A stretch of DNA of 64,000 nt from Yoonia vestfoldensis DSM 16212 (GTDB lineage Bacteria; Pseudomonadota; Alphaproteobacteria; Rhodobacterales; Rhodobacteraceae), in assembly GCF_000382265.1 (NCBI RefSeq), contig NZ_KB907973.1, forward strand, positions 248,001-312,000. The letters are read 5' to 3'. The notes beneath the pieces are model-generated. The model was not told the origin of the DNA and searched no databases. It saw nothing but the letters and a program-made list of their open reading frames with translations. Shown here in pieces: positions 15,824 to 24,775 of this stretch (position 1 is the first letter of the stretch; every line of letters begins with the position of its first letter). A program made the translations under genes and the position numbers.

Positions 15824-17529
15824 CAGGCGGCGGCCAGGTCTTCGGGCGTGATCGCGACGAGATCGGCGGCACCTTCGCGGGTATGGGCCAGCAGGGCAGC
15901 ATGTTCGGGCAGCAACCGCTTGATGTAGAACGTGGCAAGACGCAGGTGGCCCGCATCGCCTGCCACCGCGCTGGCGAGATGGACATGGCCTCCCAGCACC
16001 CGTGCAAAGGCGCGCAAGTAAGGCACGGCACCCGCAAAGCGGTCGTCAAGGTCGGCGCGGCCGACCAGCCATTCGGTCGCTTCGCGCAGGGTTTCGGCTG
16101 CTTCCCAGACGGCATGGGCCAGATCGGGGTGGGTCGCCTTGGCGGCCTCGGCGCCGCGCACCACATCATCCAGCAGGCGGAACGCGGCATCGCCGCCATC
16201 CATCAGCTTGCGCGCGACAAGGTCCATCGCCTGAATGCCGTTGGTGCCTTCGTAGATCGTGCTGACGCGCACATCGCGGACGAATTGGGCCGCACCCGTT
16301 TCCTCGATAAAGCCCATCCCGCCATGGATCTGCACGCCGGTATTCGTGGCCTCGACGCCGACATCGGTGCCAAACGCCTTGGTGATCGGGGTCAGGAAGG
16401 CCGCCCGCGCGACCCAGGCCCCATCGCCTGTCGCGGTCGCCATGTCGATGGCGACGGCGTTCATCAGCGCGATCGCGCGGGCGGCATAGATATCGGCGCG
16501 CATCGTGGTCAGCATCCGGCGCACATCGGCATGTTCGATAATCGCACCCGTGCCTTCCGCGCGGCCCTGCTTGCGGTCCTGCGCATAGGCCAGCGCGTGT
16601 TGCAGCGCGCGTTCGGCGGTCCCGATCCCCTGCATGCCGACACCCAGTCGCGCGTTGTTCATCATCGTGAACATCGCGGCCATCCCGCCATGTTCCGGCC
16701 CCACCAGCCAGCCGGTCGCACCCGCATATTCCATCACAGCGGTGGGCGAGCCATGCAGGCCCATCTTGTGTTCGAGGCTGACGACACGCAGGTCGTTCTT
16801 CTGCCCCGGATTGCCATCCGCATCAGGGATCAGCTTGGGCACCATGAACAGGCTGATGCCCTTGGTGCCTTGCTTGCCCTCAGGCAGGCGGGCCAGGACC
16901 AGATGACAGACGTTCGCGGTGAAATCGTTGTCGGCCCAGGAGATGTAGATCTTCTGTCCCGTGATCGCATAGGTGCCATCGCCGTTCGGCTCGGCCTTGG
17001 TGCGCAGCGCGCCCACGTCGGACCCCGCCTGCGGTTCGGTCAGGTTCATCGTGCCGCACCATTCGCCCGAAATCAGTTTCGGCAGATAAACCGATTTGAT
17101 TGCGTCCGAGGCATGGTGTTCCAGCGCCTCGATCTGGCCTTGGGTCATCAGAGGGTTCAGTTGCAGCGCCAGGCAGGCCCCCGACAGCATTTCGTTCACG
17201 GTCGTGGTCAGCGTCATCGGCAGGCCAAGTCCCCCGTTTTCCGCTGCTGCCGACATGCCGATCCAGCCGCCCTCGGCGATGGCGCGGTAGCCGTCCGCGA
17301 AGCCTGGCGGGGTGCGCACGATGCCGTTGTCCAGATGCGCGGGATGCTTGTCGCCGATCTGGTTGAGCGGAGCGAGGATGTCCTCGCAAATCTTCGCCGC
17401 TTCCGTCAGGATCGCGCCGGTCATATCGGGGGTCGCCTCGGAGAAGCGGTCGGTGCCTGCCACTTCGGCAAAATTCACGATATGGTCCAGCAGGAAACGG
17501 AAATCACTGATCGGTGCGCGATAGGGCAT
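15823..17529 (-). CDS. DmdC-like acyl-CoA dehydrogenase
   Basis: A flavin-dependent acyl-CoA dehydrogenase of 568 residues, with the extra C-terminal domain that marks the DmdC group (3-methylmercaptopropionyl-CoA dehydrogenase of marine bacteria). Visible landmarks are MNLTEPQAGSDVGALRT (161-177), the flavin-binding KIYISWADND, QIHGGMGFIEE (400-410) and the catalytic Glu427 in STIYEGTNGIQ. Rhodobacterales genomes hold several paralogues acting on other acyl-CoAs, so dimethylsulfoniopropionate use cannot be claimed; no dmdA, dmdB or dmdD is nearby. It is transcribed divergently from tsaC with 114 bp between the starts. Confidence 0.88.
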   Translation of the reverse strand: MPYRAPISDFRFLLDHIVNFAEVAGTDRFSEATPDMTGAILTEAAKICEDILAPLNQIGDKHPAHLDNGIVRTPPGFADGYRAIAEGGWIGMSAAAENGGLGLPMTLTTTVNEMLSGACLALQLNPLMTQGQIEALEHHASDAIKSVYLPKLISGEWCGTMNLTEPQAGSDVGALRTKAEPNGDGTYAITGQKIYISWADNDFTANVCHLVLARLPEGKQGTKGISLFMVPKLIPDADGNPGQKNDLRVVSLEHKMGLHGSPTAVMEYAGATGWLVGPEHGGMAAMFTMMNNARLGVGMQGIGTAERALQHALAYAQDRKQGRAEGTGAIIEHADVRRMLTTMRADIYAARAIALMNAVAIDMATATGDGAWVARAAFLTPITKAFGTDVGVEATNTGVQIHGGMGFIEETGAAQFVRDVRVSTIYEGTNGIQAMDLVARKLMDGGDAAFRLLDDVVRGAEAAKATHPDLAHAVWEAAETLREATEWLVGRADLDDRFAGAVPYLRAFARVLGGHVHLASAVAGDAGHLRLATFYIKRLLPEHAALLAHTREGAADLVAITPEDLAAA

Positions 17530-17643
17530 GTCAAAATCTCCGGTTCAATGGTCTTCTTGGCAAGCGCGGGTGGCACGGCTATGCATGGCGCATAATGGCA
17601 AAGTTATCCATCCGATGTCACCCTTCAACCTGAACGCCACGTC

Positions 17644-18591
17644 ATGAATGCGCGCGTGCTGTCGCTTTTGCTGCCCGATGCCGCCGGTCTGGCGGGCGCG
17701 GCCGCTATCCTGAGGCGGGGCGGTCTGGTGTCGTTTCCGACCGAAACGGTCTACGGGCTGGGGGCCGATGCCCGCAACGACAAGGCTGTCGCCGCCATCT
17801 TTGCCGCCAAGGGCCGTCCGTCGTTCAACCCGCTGATCGTGCATCTGGGGGACTTCGCCGCAGCCTCCGCGATCTGCGATTTCAACGATGATGCACGACG
17901 CTTGGCCGCGGCCTTCTGGCCCGGCGCGCTGACGCTGGTGCTGCCTTTGCGCGCGGATGCAGGGATATCGCGGCTGGTCACGGCGGGGCTGGACAGTATC
18001 GCGGTGCGGGTGCCGGACCATAGGGTGGCGCAGGGTCTGCTGGCCGCCTTCGGCGGGCCGGTGGCGGCACCTTCGGCCAATCCGTCAGGCCGGATCAGCC
18101 CCACGACGGCGGCCCATGTGCGCGAAGGCTTGGGCGACCGGATCGACGCGCTGGTCGATGGCGGGTCCTGCGCGGTGGGTCTGGAATCCACGATTGTGGC
18201 CTGTCTTGGTGCGCCCACCCTTCTGCGCGCGGGCGGCATCCCCGCGGAGGCGATTGCCGCCTGTCTGGGGCGTCCTTTGGCCACATCGGAAAACCCCGAG
18301 GCACCCGTCTCGCCCGGTCAACTTTTGTCGCATTACGCGCCGCTGGGGCAGGTCCGGCTGAACGCGACCGCGCGACAAGACGGCGAGGTGATGCTGGGCT
18401 TTGGCGCGATGGACGCCGATCTGAACCTGTCACCCACTGGTGATCTGACCGAGGCTGCGGCGCGGCTGTTCGACTGCCTGCACCAGCTGGATGCAATGGG
18501 CGCGACGCGGATTGCTGTCGCCCCGATCCCCGATCACGGGCTGGGATGGGCGATCAATGACAGGCTGAAACGCGCGGCGGCGCCACGGTAG
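17644..18591 (+). CDS. tsaC: L-threonylcarbamoyladenylate synthase (Sua5/TsaC)
   Basis: Makes threonylcarbamoyl-AMP from threonine, bicarbonate and ATP, the first step of the t6A37 tRNA modification. The 315-residue product is the long Sua5 form: a YrdC domain (about 10-195) with FPTETVYGLGADA, KGRPSFNPLIVH and SANPSGRISPTTA, followed by the C-terminal Sua5 domain. The LSHYAPLGQVRL linker joins the two. It is convergent with the downstream oxidoreductase, and its TAG stop lies in a 26-bp palindrome. Confidence 0.93.
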   Translation: MNARVLSLLLPDAAGLAGAAAILRRGGLVSFPTETVYGLGADARNDKAVAAIFAAKGRPSFNPLIVHLGDFAAASAICDFNDDARRLAAAFWPGALTLVLPLRADAGISRLVTAGLDSIAVRVPDHRVAQGLLAAFGGPVAAPSANPSGRISPTTAAHVREGLGDRIDALVDGGSCAVGLESTIVACLGAPTLLRAGGIPAEAIAACLGRPLATSENPEAPVSPGQLLSHYAPLGQVRLNATARQDGEVMLGFGAMDADLNLSPTGDLTEAAARLFDCLHQLDAMGATRIAVAPIPDHGLGWAINDRLKRAAAPR

Positions 18592-18613
18592 GTCGGGGTT
18601 CACCCCGCCTTAC
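18588..18613. terminator. Palindrome spanning both convergent stop codons
   Basis: A 26-bp imperfect palindrome with the core CGGGG-TTCA-CCCCG (18594-18607). The tsaC stop TAG lies at its left edge and the TAA stop of the converging oxidoreductase gene at its right edge. It can form a hairpin in transcripts from either strand, so it may end transcription bidirectionally, although no T-run follows. Confidence 0.5.
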
Positions 18614-19368
18614 GGGTTGTGCCGGATGAACGGCGTCACGCTGGGGGTGCCCGCGCGCAGCCGGCCCTTGGCGTCGAAATCGTCATCGGCGTTGAAGGCG
18701 ACTTCCGGCAGATCGTCGAACCCTGCGATCAGCTCCGCCTGACCTTCCAGCGCCTTGCCCAGCCTGTCCGCGAGGGCAGTCGCGCGGTCGCCGCGGTGAT
18801 AGCCATGCACGCCATGCACGCAGACGGGCTGCAATACCGTCAGCCCGACATAGCGCAGCGTATAGGCGAGCGGCCAGAGCAGCAGGTTCACATCGCCTTC
18901 CTTGCCGTTGTAGGCGCTTTCATCGGTGCTTGATCCGGTGGTCACGCACAAAAGCGCCTTTTTGCCTTTCAGCATGCCGGTGTCGAACCGTTCCGCCGTG
19001 GTGTGCAGCGCGCCGTGGGTCAGCGCGCGGTCGCACCAGCCTTTGAGCATGGCAGGCGGCGAAAACCACCACATCGGAAAGTGAAAGATGATCCGGTCCG
19101 CGCGCCGTAGCTTGTCCACCTCTGCCGCGACATCGGCAGGCAACGCCGTTTCGGCGGCATGGCCCTGCGCCTTGAGCGGATCGAAGGGCACATCGGCAGG
19201 GTGGTCGTAATGCGCGGCGCGTTCCGCTGGATCGAAGCCCAAGGCATAGAGGTCGGACCAGATCACATCATGGCCGAGTGCAGCACTCGCATCGGCACTC
19301 GCCTGTGCCCATTGGGCGTTGAAAGACCGGGGTTCGGGATGGGCCAGAACGATCAGGGTCGTCGGCAT
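18610..19368 (-). CDS. NAD(P)H-dependent oxidoreductase, flavodoxin fold (MdaB/NQO-like)
   Basis: A 252-residue cytosolic flavoprotein of the NAD(P)H:quinone oxidoreductase family. It starts with LIVLAHPEPRSFN (flavin phosphate-binding loop), has FHFPMWWFSPPAMLKGWCDRAL at about 94-115 and a VTTGSSTDESAYNG loop near 142-155. Such enzymes carry out two-electron reduction of quinones or nitro compounds. It converges on tsaC and lies five bases downstream of the coiled-coil protein gene on the same strand, so it may be the end of the OmpA-protein operon. Confidence 0.86.
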   Translation of the reverse strand: MPTTLIVLAHPEPRSFNAQWAQASADASAALGHDVIWSDLYALGFDPAERAAHYDHPADVPFDPLKAQGHAAETALPADVAAEVDKLRRADRIIFHFPMWWFSPPAMLKGWCDRALTHGALHTTAERFDTGMLKGKKALLCVTTGSSTDESAYNGKEGDVNLLLWPLAYTLRYVGLTVLQPVCVHGVHGYHRGDRATALADRLGKALEGQAELIAGFDDLPEVAFNADDDFDAKGRLRAGTPSVTPFIRHNP

Positions 19369-19373
19369 CCGCC

Positions 19374-19700
19374 TTAGCCCGCGTGCTGACGTTCGATATA
19401 GCCGCGCAGTTCCTCGGCCTCGCGGCGGGCCTCGCGCAGGCCATCCATCGCGGCGCGCAGTTCGGCCTCGGTCTGGGACAGCTGGTTGGTCATCTCGGCC
19501 TCGCGCTGTTGCAGATAGGTGATGGCCTGATCGCGGGTTTCCTCGGCCTCGTGCAGGGCTTGGGCCATCTTGTCCAGTTCACCGATTTCCGACGTGGTCA
19601 CGCGGGTAAAGCGGTTGACCAGCCAGCTGGCGAACCAGCCCAGCACAAAGGCCACGAACAGGATCACTGCCGTTGCGATGATGAATTCGGTTCTGTTCAA
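19374..19700 (-). CDS. Membrane-anchored coiled-coil protein
   Basis: A 108-residue protein with one N-terminal membrane helix (about residues 7-29, IATAVILFVAFVLGWFASWLV) and a long charged coiled coil from about 38 to 104 rich in Glu, Arg and Gln. I do not recognise a family. The gene begins inside the stop of the OmpA-type gene (ATGA overlap), so the two products probably work together at the envelope. The predicted orientation puts the coiled coil in the cytoplasm if the positive-inside rule is applied to the Arg following the helix, but this is weak. Confidence 0.78.
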   Translation of the reverse strand: MNRTEFIIATAVILFVAFVLGWFASWLVNRFTRVTTSEIGELDKMAQALHEAEETRDQAITYLQQREAEMTNQLSQTEAELRAAMDGLREARREAEELRGYIERQHAG

Positions 19701-21613
19701 GGTGTTGCCTCTGCCGCGTCGTCTTCCCCTGCACCGTCTTGCGGGGTTTCGGCGTCGGTTTCAAGCTCTTCGGCCGCAGTTTCGTCGACCGCTGCCTCTG
19801 CGTCCTCGGGCACGATCAGGCTGAATTCGATGCGGCGGTTCGCCTCGCGGCCTTCTTCGGTGCCATTGTCGGCAATCGGATTGGCCATGCCATAGCCCAC
19901 AGCCTCGAACGTCGATACAGGCACGCGCCGCGCCCGGAGGGCCGTCAACACGGCATCGGCGCGGTCCTGCGACAGGCGCAGGTTCATTTCCTCGCGGCCT
20001 TGGCTGTCGGTGTAACCGGCGACGCGGATGCGCAGGTCGCCGCACAACCGCAGGACTTCTGCGATATCGTCGATCACGGGCTGTGCCGCGGCGGTGATGC
20101 TGGCTGACCCGGGATCAAAAGTGATCTTGCGCCCTTCGGTCATCGCGATGATCTGCGCAATGCATTGTTCGGGCGTCGGCAAGGCGGCGATCGGGTCCAG
20201 TTCCTCGACATAGGTGATATCGAGATTGTAGTCGGCGGCCTGCCCCAGTTTTTCGATCATCAACCGAGAGATTTCGGCGGCGGCGGTTTCGTTGCCGGTG
20301 TTGCCGCGCACGGTGATCGTCTCTGGCTCGACGATGACGGCACCGTTGGACAATTCCGACAGCGCCTCGATTCCGGCAAGGACACGCACCGACCAGCCTG
20401 CGGGCAGACCCTCGACGACACGGGTGCGCATCGTGATGTTGCGCTGGCCGAATTTGGCGGTGGCGAAATTCTCTGCGACCATGTTGGTCAGGTCGTCGGG
20501 CATCCGTCCGCGCATCTGCACGTGCCCTTCGGGGCTGAGCGTGGCGGTGAATTGCGGCGGGCCTTCGGCATTGTCTTCGGGCATTGCAGGCAATTCTGCA
20601 TTCAGTGCGAAGACATCGGGCAAGCCGTCTTCCAAGGTGCCGACGACACTGTCGAAGGTCGCCTGTTCTGTGCCGGGCAAGGCAACAAGGATGACATCGG
20701 TATCGGTCAGCGTGACCGTCCCGCCGGCCAGTTCACCGACGGCCGAGATGGCCAGCGCAACTGCTTCGCCCCAATCAGGGGACGGCGCACCAAGCGCGAG
20801 GGTACAATTCACCCGTCCTTCAAGACCTGCGGCTGTGGCGGCCCCCAGAATCACCTCGCGCGCCTCGACCGTATCGACAGCACAGGCATCGAACCGTGCG
20901 CCATCGTCATCAAGGATGAACCGCACTGTGAACGGCGAAATCACGGGGCGCGGCGCGCTGATCTCCAGCCCGAGCCGCACGCCTTCGGGCCTGCTGCGGG
21001 CAAGCTCTGCCTCGAGCCTGCGCTTTTCCACCAGATTGTCAGAAATGCCGCTGACGGTCACGCGGTCTGCCGTCACCGAGATTTTCGAACGCGGCAGCAT
21101 TTCCAGCGCGACGATCGCGAAATCGAGGGCGGCGCGCCATGTCTCGGGCACCGGATAATCGCCGGTATCCAGCAAGTCTGCCACGCTCTGACCATCCGCG
21201 ATCCGTGTGATCCGCCGGGCAAGCGCGTCGCGGTTCGTTTCGGCGGGGATGAGCCCGATCAGCGACACGCCGCTGTCGTTGCGCAGAATCTCGATCTTGA
21301 ATTCGGGCGGCTCGAAATCCGCCGCATCCGCAACGGACAGGTTGTCGATGACCCGGCTTGCGTCGACGACCCCGCCTGCCGCCGATATGGCGCGAAAGCG
21401 CACGGCTTCGTTGGGGGCCGTGCCTTCGAGGATCACCTGCAACCCGTCGCCCAGAACGTCGGCCCAGTCATGGCCGTTTTCAGCGAGTGTCTCTTGAACG
21501 GCCGCGACCGACCGATCCTCGACCGTGGCGACCGTCAGTTGTGCGGCTGCGACAGATCCGGCCGCCGCGACGCTGAAGGCGATAATCCGTATGAAGATGG
21601 CAGAGAGGCGCAT
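19697..21613 (-). CDS. OmpA family protein with N-terminal BON-like repeats
   Basis: A 638-residue exported protein. A signal peptide (about 1-23, ending SVAAA) is followed by several BON-like alpha/beta repeats (for example FKIEILRNDSGVSLIGLIP and VTADRVTVSGISDN). Near 490-615 is a C-terminal OmpA/MotB domain with AGYTDSQGREEMNLRLSQDRA and EANRRIEFSL, which would bind peptidoglycan. An acidic Ala/Glu-rich tail ends the protein. The layout recalls mycobacterial ArfA (Rv0899) but is longer. There is no beta-barrel segment, so it is probably a periplasmic linker rather than a porin. It is co-transcribed with the coiled-coil gene. Confidence 0.87.
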   Translation of the reverse strand: MRLSAIFIRIIAFSVAAAGSVAAAQLTVATVEDRSVAAVQETLAENGHDWADVLGDGLQVILEGTAPNEAVRFRAISAAGGVVDASRVIDNLSVADAADFEPPEFKIEILRNDSGVSLIGLIPAETNRDALARRITRIADGQSVADLLDTGDYPVPETWRAALDFAIVALEMLPRSKISVTADRVTVSGISDNLVEKRRLEAELARSRPEGVRLGLEISAPRPVISPFTVRFILDDDGARFDACAVDTVEAREVILGAATAAGLEGRVNCTLALGAPSPDWGEAVALAISAVGELAGGTVTLTDTDVILVALPGTEQATFDSVVGTLEDGLPDVFALNAELPAMPEDNAEGPPQFTATLSPEGHVQMRGRMPDDLTNMVAENFATAKFGQRNITMRTRVVEGLPAGWSVRVLAGIEALSELSNGAVIVEPETITVRGNTGNETAAAEISRLMIEKLGQAADYNLDITYVEELDPIAALPTPEQCIAQIIAMTEGRKITFDPGSASITAAAQPVIDDIAEVLRLCGDLRIRVAGYTDSQGREEMNLRLSQDRADAVLTALRARRVPVSTFEAVGYGMANPIADNGTEEGREANRRIEFSLIVPEDAEAAVDETAAEELETDAETPQDGAGEDDAAEATP

Positions 21614-21669
21614 TCAAGTCCGTTTCATTTGTCCCGGCTCTGCATAGGCCTTGCAGCCGGGGTGTTCAA

Positions 21670-22635
21670 TCATACGAAAAACGCCACGGCGAAAAATGGC
21701 AGAGGGATCAGACCGGCGTCGCGGTTGGATCGGAAAAGGCGTAACAATACATCATTGTCATCGGGATCGAACCGCAGCAATTGCCAGGTCAGGTGCCAGC
21801 CCAAGGCCCATGGCCCGCCAAGCGCGATGACGAGCGACAGGATCGATCTGTCCTGCGCGGCCAGCACCACCGCCGCGCCGAACAGAATCACCGTCAGCGT
21901 CAGGAACAGCCTTAGCCACCAGCGCGCCTGATCGCCGAACAGCCGTGCGGTGGATTTCACGCCGATCAGGGCGTCATCCTCGGCGTCCTGATAGGCATAG
22001 ATCGTGTCGTAAAACAGCGTCCAGGCGATCCCCGCCAGATACAGCATGACCGGCGCAAGCCCGAGCCCGCCCGTATACGCGGCCCAGGCCAGCAAGGCGC
22101 CCCAGTTGAACGCGAGGCCCAGAAACACCTGCGGCCACCATGTGAACCGTTTGGCGAAAGGATAGACCGCCACCGGCAGCAGCGCGAGGATGCCCAGCGC
22201 GATCGCCGCAGGCGGAAATGTGATAATGATGCCGAACGCCAGCAGCGCCTGTGCAATCATCCAGATCATCGCTGCCTTCACGCTGGTCTGGCCTGACGGG
22301 ATGGGCCGCGATCTTGTGCGCGCGACCGATCCGTCGATGTCGCGGTCGGTGATGTCGTTCCATGTACAGCCCGCACCGCGCATCAGGAACGCCCCGATCC
22401 CGCAGCCCGCGACGATCCAGATGGCAAAGCTGTCGAACCTGTCTGTCGCCAGCACCGCCAGCGCCAGCGCCCACAGGCAGGGCAGATACAGCAGCCATGT
22501 GCCCACGGGTCTGTCCGCGCGCGACAACCGCAGAAAGGGGCGCGTGCGCACAGGTGCCAGCCGGTCCACCCAGTTGCCACGCACGGCATCCGCGACGGTG
22601 CCCGCAGGCTCTGGCATCCGGGTGTTTTGGGTCAT
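21670..22635 (-). CDS. ubiA: 4-hydroxybenzoate octaprenyltransferase UbiA
   Basis: Attaches the polyprenyl chain to 4-hydroxybenzoate in ubiquinone synthesis, in the inner membrane. The 321-residue protein has about eight helices and both Asp-rich motifs: NDITDRDIDG (near 110) and YAYQDAEDD (near 205). RADRPVGTWLLYLPC near the N-terminus is typical of the family. I chose the ATG at 22635, giving normal length. This start codon directly abuts a possible rsmE start, the two forming CATATG, so the genes diverge without a spacer. Confidence 0.92.
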   Translation of the reverse strand: MTQNTRMPEPAGTVADAVRGNWVDRLAPVRTRPFLRLSRADRPVGTWLLYLPCLWALALAVLATDRFDSFAIWIVAGCGIGAFLMRGAGCTWNDITDRDIDGSVARTRSRPIPSGQTSVKAAMIWMIAQALLAFGIIITFPPAAIALGILALLPVAVYPFAKRFTWWPQVFLGLAFNWGALLAWAAYTGGLGLAPVMLYLAGIAWTLFYDTIYAYQDAEDDALIGVKSTARLFGDQARWWLRLFLTLTVILFGAAVVLAAQDRSILSLVIALGGPWALGWHLTWQLLRFDPDDNDVLLRLFRSNRDAGLIPLPFFAVAFFV

Positions 22636-22647
22636 ATGCTCCGCTTC

Positions 22648-23370
22648 ATGGCATCCAAGGTCCGGCTTTATGTAGATCACCCCTTGGGGGTAGGGCAATC
22701 GGTTCCGCTGAACCGCGATCAGGCGCATTACCTCTTCGGGGTCATGCGGCTGGCGGCGGGTGACGTGTTGTCGCTGATCAACAGCCGTGACGGCGAATGG
22801 GACGCGGTGGTCGAAAAGGCTGGCAACAAGGGCGGCGTGCTGGCCTGTCAGGCGCAGACGCGCCCTTTGCAGACCCCGCCTGACCTGTGCCTGGTCTTTG
22901 CCCCGATCCGCAAGGAACGCACGGCCTTTATCGTCGAAAAGGCGGTGGAACTGGGGGCTGCGCGGATCATGCCCGTGCAGACCGAGTTTACCCAATCCGC
23001 CAACCGCATCCGCACTGACAAATTGCAGGCCCATGCTGTCGAGGCGTCTGAACAATGCGGCGGGACCTTTGTGCCCCCTGTCGATGATCTGGTGAAACTC
23101 GACCGGTTGCTCGCCGCTTGGCCCAAGGACCGGCAGCTGATGTTCTGTGATGAAAGCGCCATCGGCGCGCCGGTGCGTCTGCCCGCAATTCCCGGCCCTT
23201 GGGCGGTGCTGATCGGCCCCGAAGGCGGGTTTTCGCCGTCTGAACGGTCAAAGCTGCTGGCCTTGCCGTTCGCCCATGCCGTCAGCCTTGGCCCGCGCAT
23301 CCTGCGCGCTGACACGGCGGCGGTCGCGGCGCTGACGCTGTGGCAGCAGGCCTTGGGCGACTGGGGATGA
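22648..23370 (+). CDS. rsmE: 16S rRNA m3U1498 methyltransferase RsmE
   Basis: Methylates U1498 of 16S rRNA. The 240-residue SPOUT-fold protein has the knot motifs IGPEGGFSPSE and SLGPRILRADTAAVAAL near the C-terminus, and an N-terminal PUA-like part starting SKVRLYVDHPL. The ATG at 22648 best fits the family N-terminus; an ATG at 22636, immediately next to the ubiA start, is also possible, and neither has a clear ribosome site. The stop overlaps the next gene by ATGA. Confidence 0.92.
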   Translation: MASKVRLYVDHPLGVGQSVPLNRDQAHYLFGVMRLAAGDVLSLINSRDGEWDAVVEKAGNKGGVLACQAQTRPLQTPPDLCLVFAPIRKERTAFIVEKAVELGAARIMPVQTEFTQSANRIRTDKLQAHAVEASEQCGGTFVPPVDDLVKLDRLLAAWPKDRQLMFCDESAIGAPVRLPAIPGPWAVLIGPEGGFSPSERSKLLALPFAHAVSLGPRILRADTAAVAALTLWQQALGDWG

Positions 23371-24206
23371 TCCGCGCCACGCTGGCCGACAGGGCCGAGG
23401 TTGAAGGTTTCCTGCGCCACCATCTGCAAATTGCGATGTTCCCGCTGGCGAACCTGCACCGGCACGGCATGGCGGGTGGCCATCCGCGCGCGATGGCGTT
23501 CTGGCTGCGCAAGGCCGGTGGCGCGATCACCGATATCGCGGCGATCACCGAGGCCGGTTTCCTGTTTCCCGTCTGCCCCACGCACCCTTGGGCAGAGCTG
23601 CGCGATGCGATGCGGGGCAGCCCCGTTGCCGCGATTCTGGGCGAGGCCGGGCAGGTCACCAGCCTGCGCGCCGTACTGGGTCTGGACAGCGCGGCAGGCC
23701 ATGTGACAACCGAACCGCAGTACGACCTGACCCTTGCCGATCTGGTCATGCCCGAAACCGACGGCTTGACCCTGCGTCCGCTGGCCGATGCTCCGCGCGA
23801 TCTGGTCATCGGCTGGCGGCGTGCCTATCTGTTGGAGACGATGCTGGCGCAGGAGACCAACGTGGACGCAACGGCGATCAGGGATATCGACAGCTATCTT
23901 GCGGCGGACAGCCACAGGGTGCTGTTTGATGGCGATACGCCTGTGGCGATGACGGGCTTCAACGCGGTTCTGCCCGATGCGGTGCAGGTTGGCGGGGTCT
24001 ATACGCCGCCCGGTTCGCGCTCGCGCGGGCTTGCACGGCGGGCGGTGGCGCTGCATCTGGCGCAGGCGCGCGCGACCGGCGTGACCCGCGCGATCCTGTT
24101 CGCGGCAACGGCCTCGGCCAGCAAGGCCTACGCCGCGATCGGGTTCCGCCGGATCGGCACCTTCGCCATCGTGCTGCACGCAAAACCGCAGGTGGTCCAT
24201 GGCTGA
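23367..24206 (+). CDS. GNAT family N-acetyltransferase
   Basis: A 279-residue protein whose C-terminal half holds the acetyl-CoA-binding GNAT core: VGGVYTPPGSRSRGLARRAV (about 208-227) is the motif A loop, followed by AILFAATASASKAYAAIGFRRIG. The N-terminal 120 residues are less conserved and may bind the acceptor, which is unknown. It starts inside the rsmE stop (ATGA) and overlaps the following membrane-protein gene by eight bases. Confidence 0.87.
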   Translation: MIRATLADRAEVEGFLRHHLQIAMFPLANLHRHGMAGGHPRAMAFWLRKAGGAITDIAAITEAGFLFPVCPTHPWAELRDAMRGSPVAAILGEAGQVTSLRAVLGLDSAAGHVTTEPQYDLTLADLVMPETDGLTLRPLADAPRDLVIGWRRAYLLETMLAQETNVDATAIRDIDSYLAADSHRVLFDGDTPVAMTGFNAVLPDAVQVGGVYTPPGSRSRGLARRAVALHLAQARATGVTRAILFAATASASKAYAAIGFRRIGTFAIVLHAKPQVVHG

Positions 24207-24717
24207 TTTCTTTCGCCCCGAGGCGCGCGCCTTTTTCTGGCGCTGGCGCGAGGTGCTGGCCGCCGTCGCACTCGCGCTGTTCGGCCTGTGGTGGGGGCTG
24301 AACGCGGCGGGTGTCACGGTCTGGCTTGGCTATCTTGTGGGGGCCATCGGTCTGGGCTGGGCCTTTGCCGCCATCCAGCGCGCGCGCTTCGCGCAGGATG
24401 GCGAAGGGCCGGGTGTGGTGCAGGTGCGCGAACGCCGTCTTGCCTATTTCGGCCCGCTTGACGGGGGTATCATCGATCTGGACGATCTGACGCAGGTGGC
24501 GCTCGACCCCGGCAGCTATCCCGATCCAAGCTGGATTCTGACCGGAATCGGCGGCCAGCGGATCGCGATACCAATCAACGCGGCGGGGGCGGATGCGCTG
24601 TTCGACGTTTTCGCGGCCCTGCCGGGTATCAAGACGGGCACCGTGCTGGATGTGCTTTCGCGCACACCCGATGCGCTGGTCGTCATATGGTCGCGTGCGC
24701 GTCCTCTCTTGCATTGA
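24199..24717 (+). CDS. Membrane protein of unknown function
   Basis: A 172-residue protein with two N-terminal membrane helices (about 18-35 and 38-58) and a cytoplasmic part of about 110 residues in which alternating hydrophobic strands (VVQVRERRLAYFGPLDGGIIDLDDL) suggest a small beta domain, possibly of the bacterial PH type. I recognise no named family. It overlaps the GNAT gene by eight bases, so it belongs to the rsmE operon; gshA starts 58 bp further on the same strand and may be read through. Confidence 0.75.
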   Translation: MADFFRPEARAFFWRWREVLAAVALALFGLWWGLNAAGVTVWLGYLVGAIGLGWAFAAIQRARFAQDGEGPGVVQVRERRLAYFGPLDGGIIDLDDLTQVALDPGSYPDPSWILTGIGGQRIAIPINAAGADALFDVFAALPGIKTGTVLDVLSRTPDALVVIWSRARPLLH

Positions 24718-24775
24718 CAGATGCACTGGTGCAGGTCACGGATACGTCCCCTGTCCTCTGAACGGAGCCTTCCCG

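Noticed and set aside
15823-17529. Claim of dimethylsulfoniopropionate catabolism from the DmdC-like gene
   Set aside because: Paralogues of this dehydrogenase act on other acyl-CoAs and none of dmdA, dmdB or dmdD is nearby.
15595-17595. 666-codon plus-strand open frame opposite the acyl-CoA dehydrogenase
   Set aside because: The minus-strand gene has all acyl-CoA dehydrogenase motifs; the plus-strand product is His/Arg/Gly-rich with no domain, a typical antisense shadow.
20165-21931. 588-codon plus-strand open frame opposite the OmpA-type gene
   Set aside because: Composition is arginine, aspartate and glycine rich without motifs, while the minus strand encodes a signal peptide and a clear OmpA domain.
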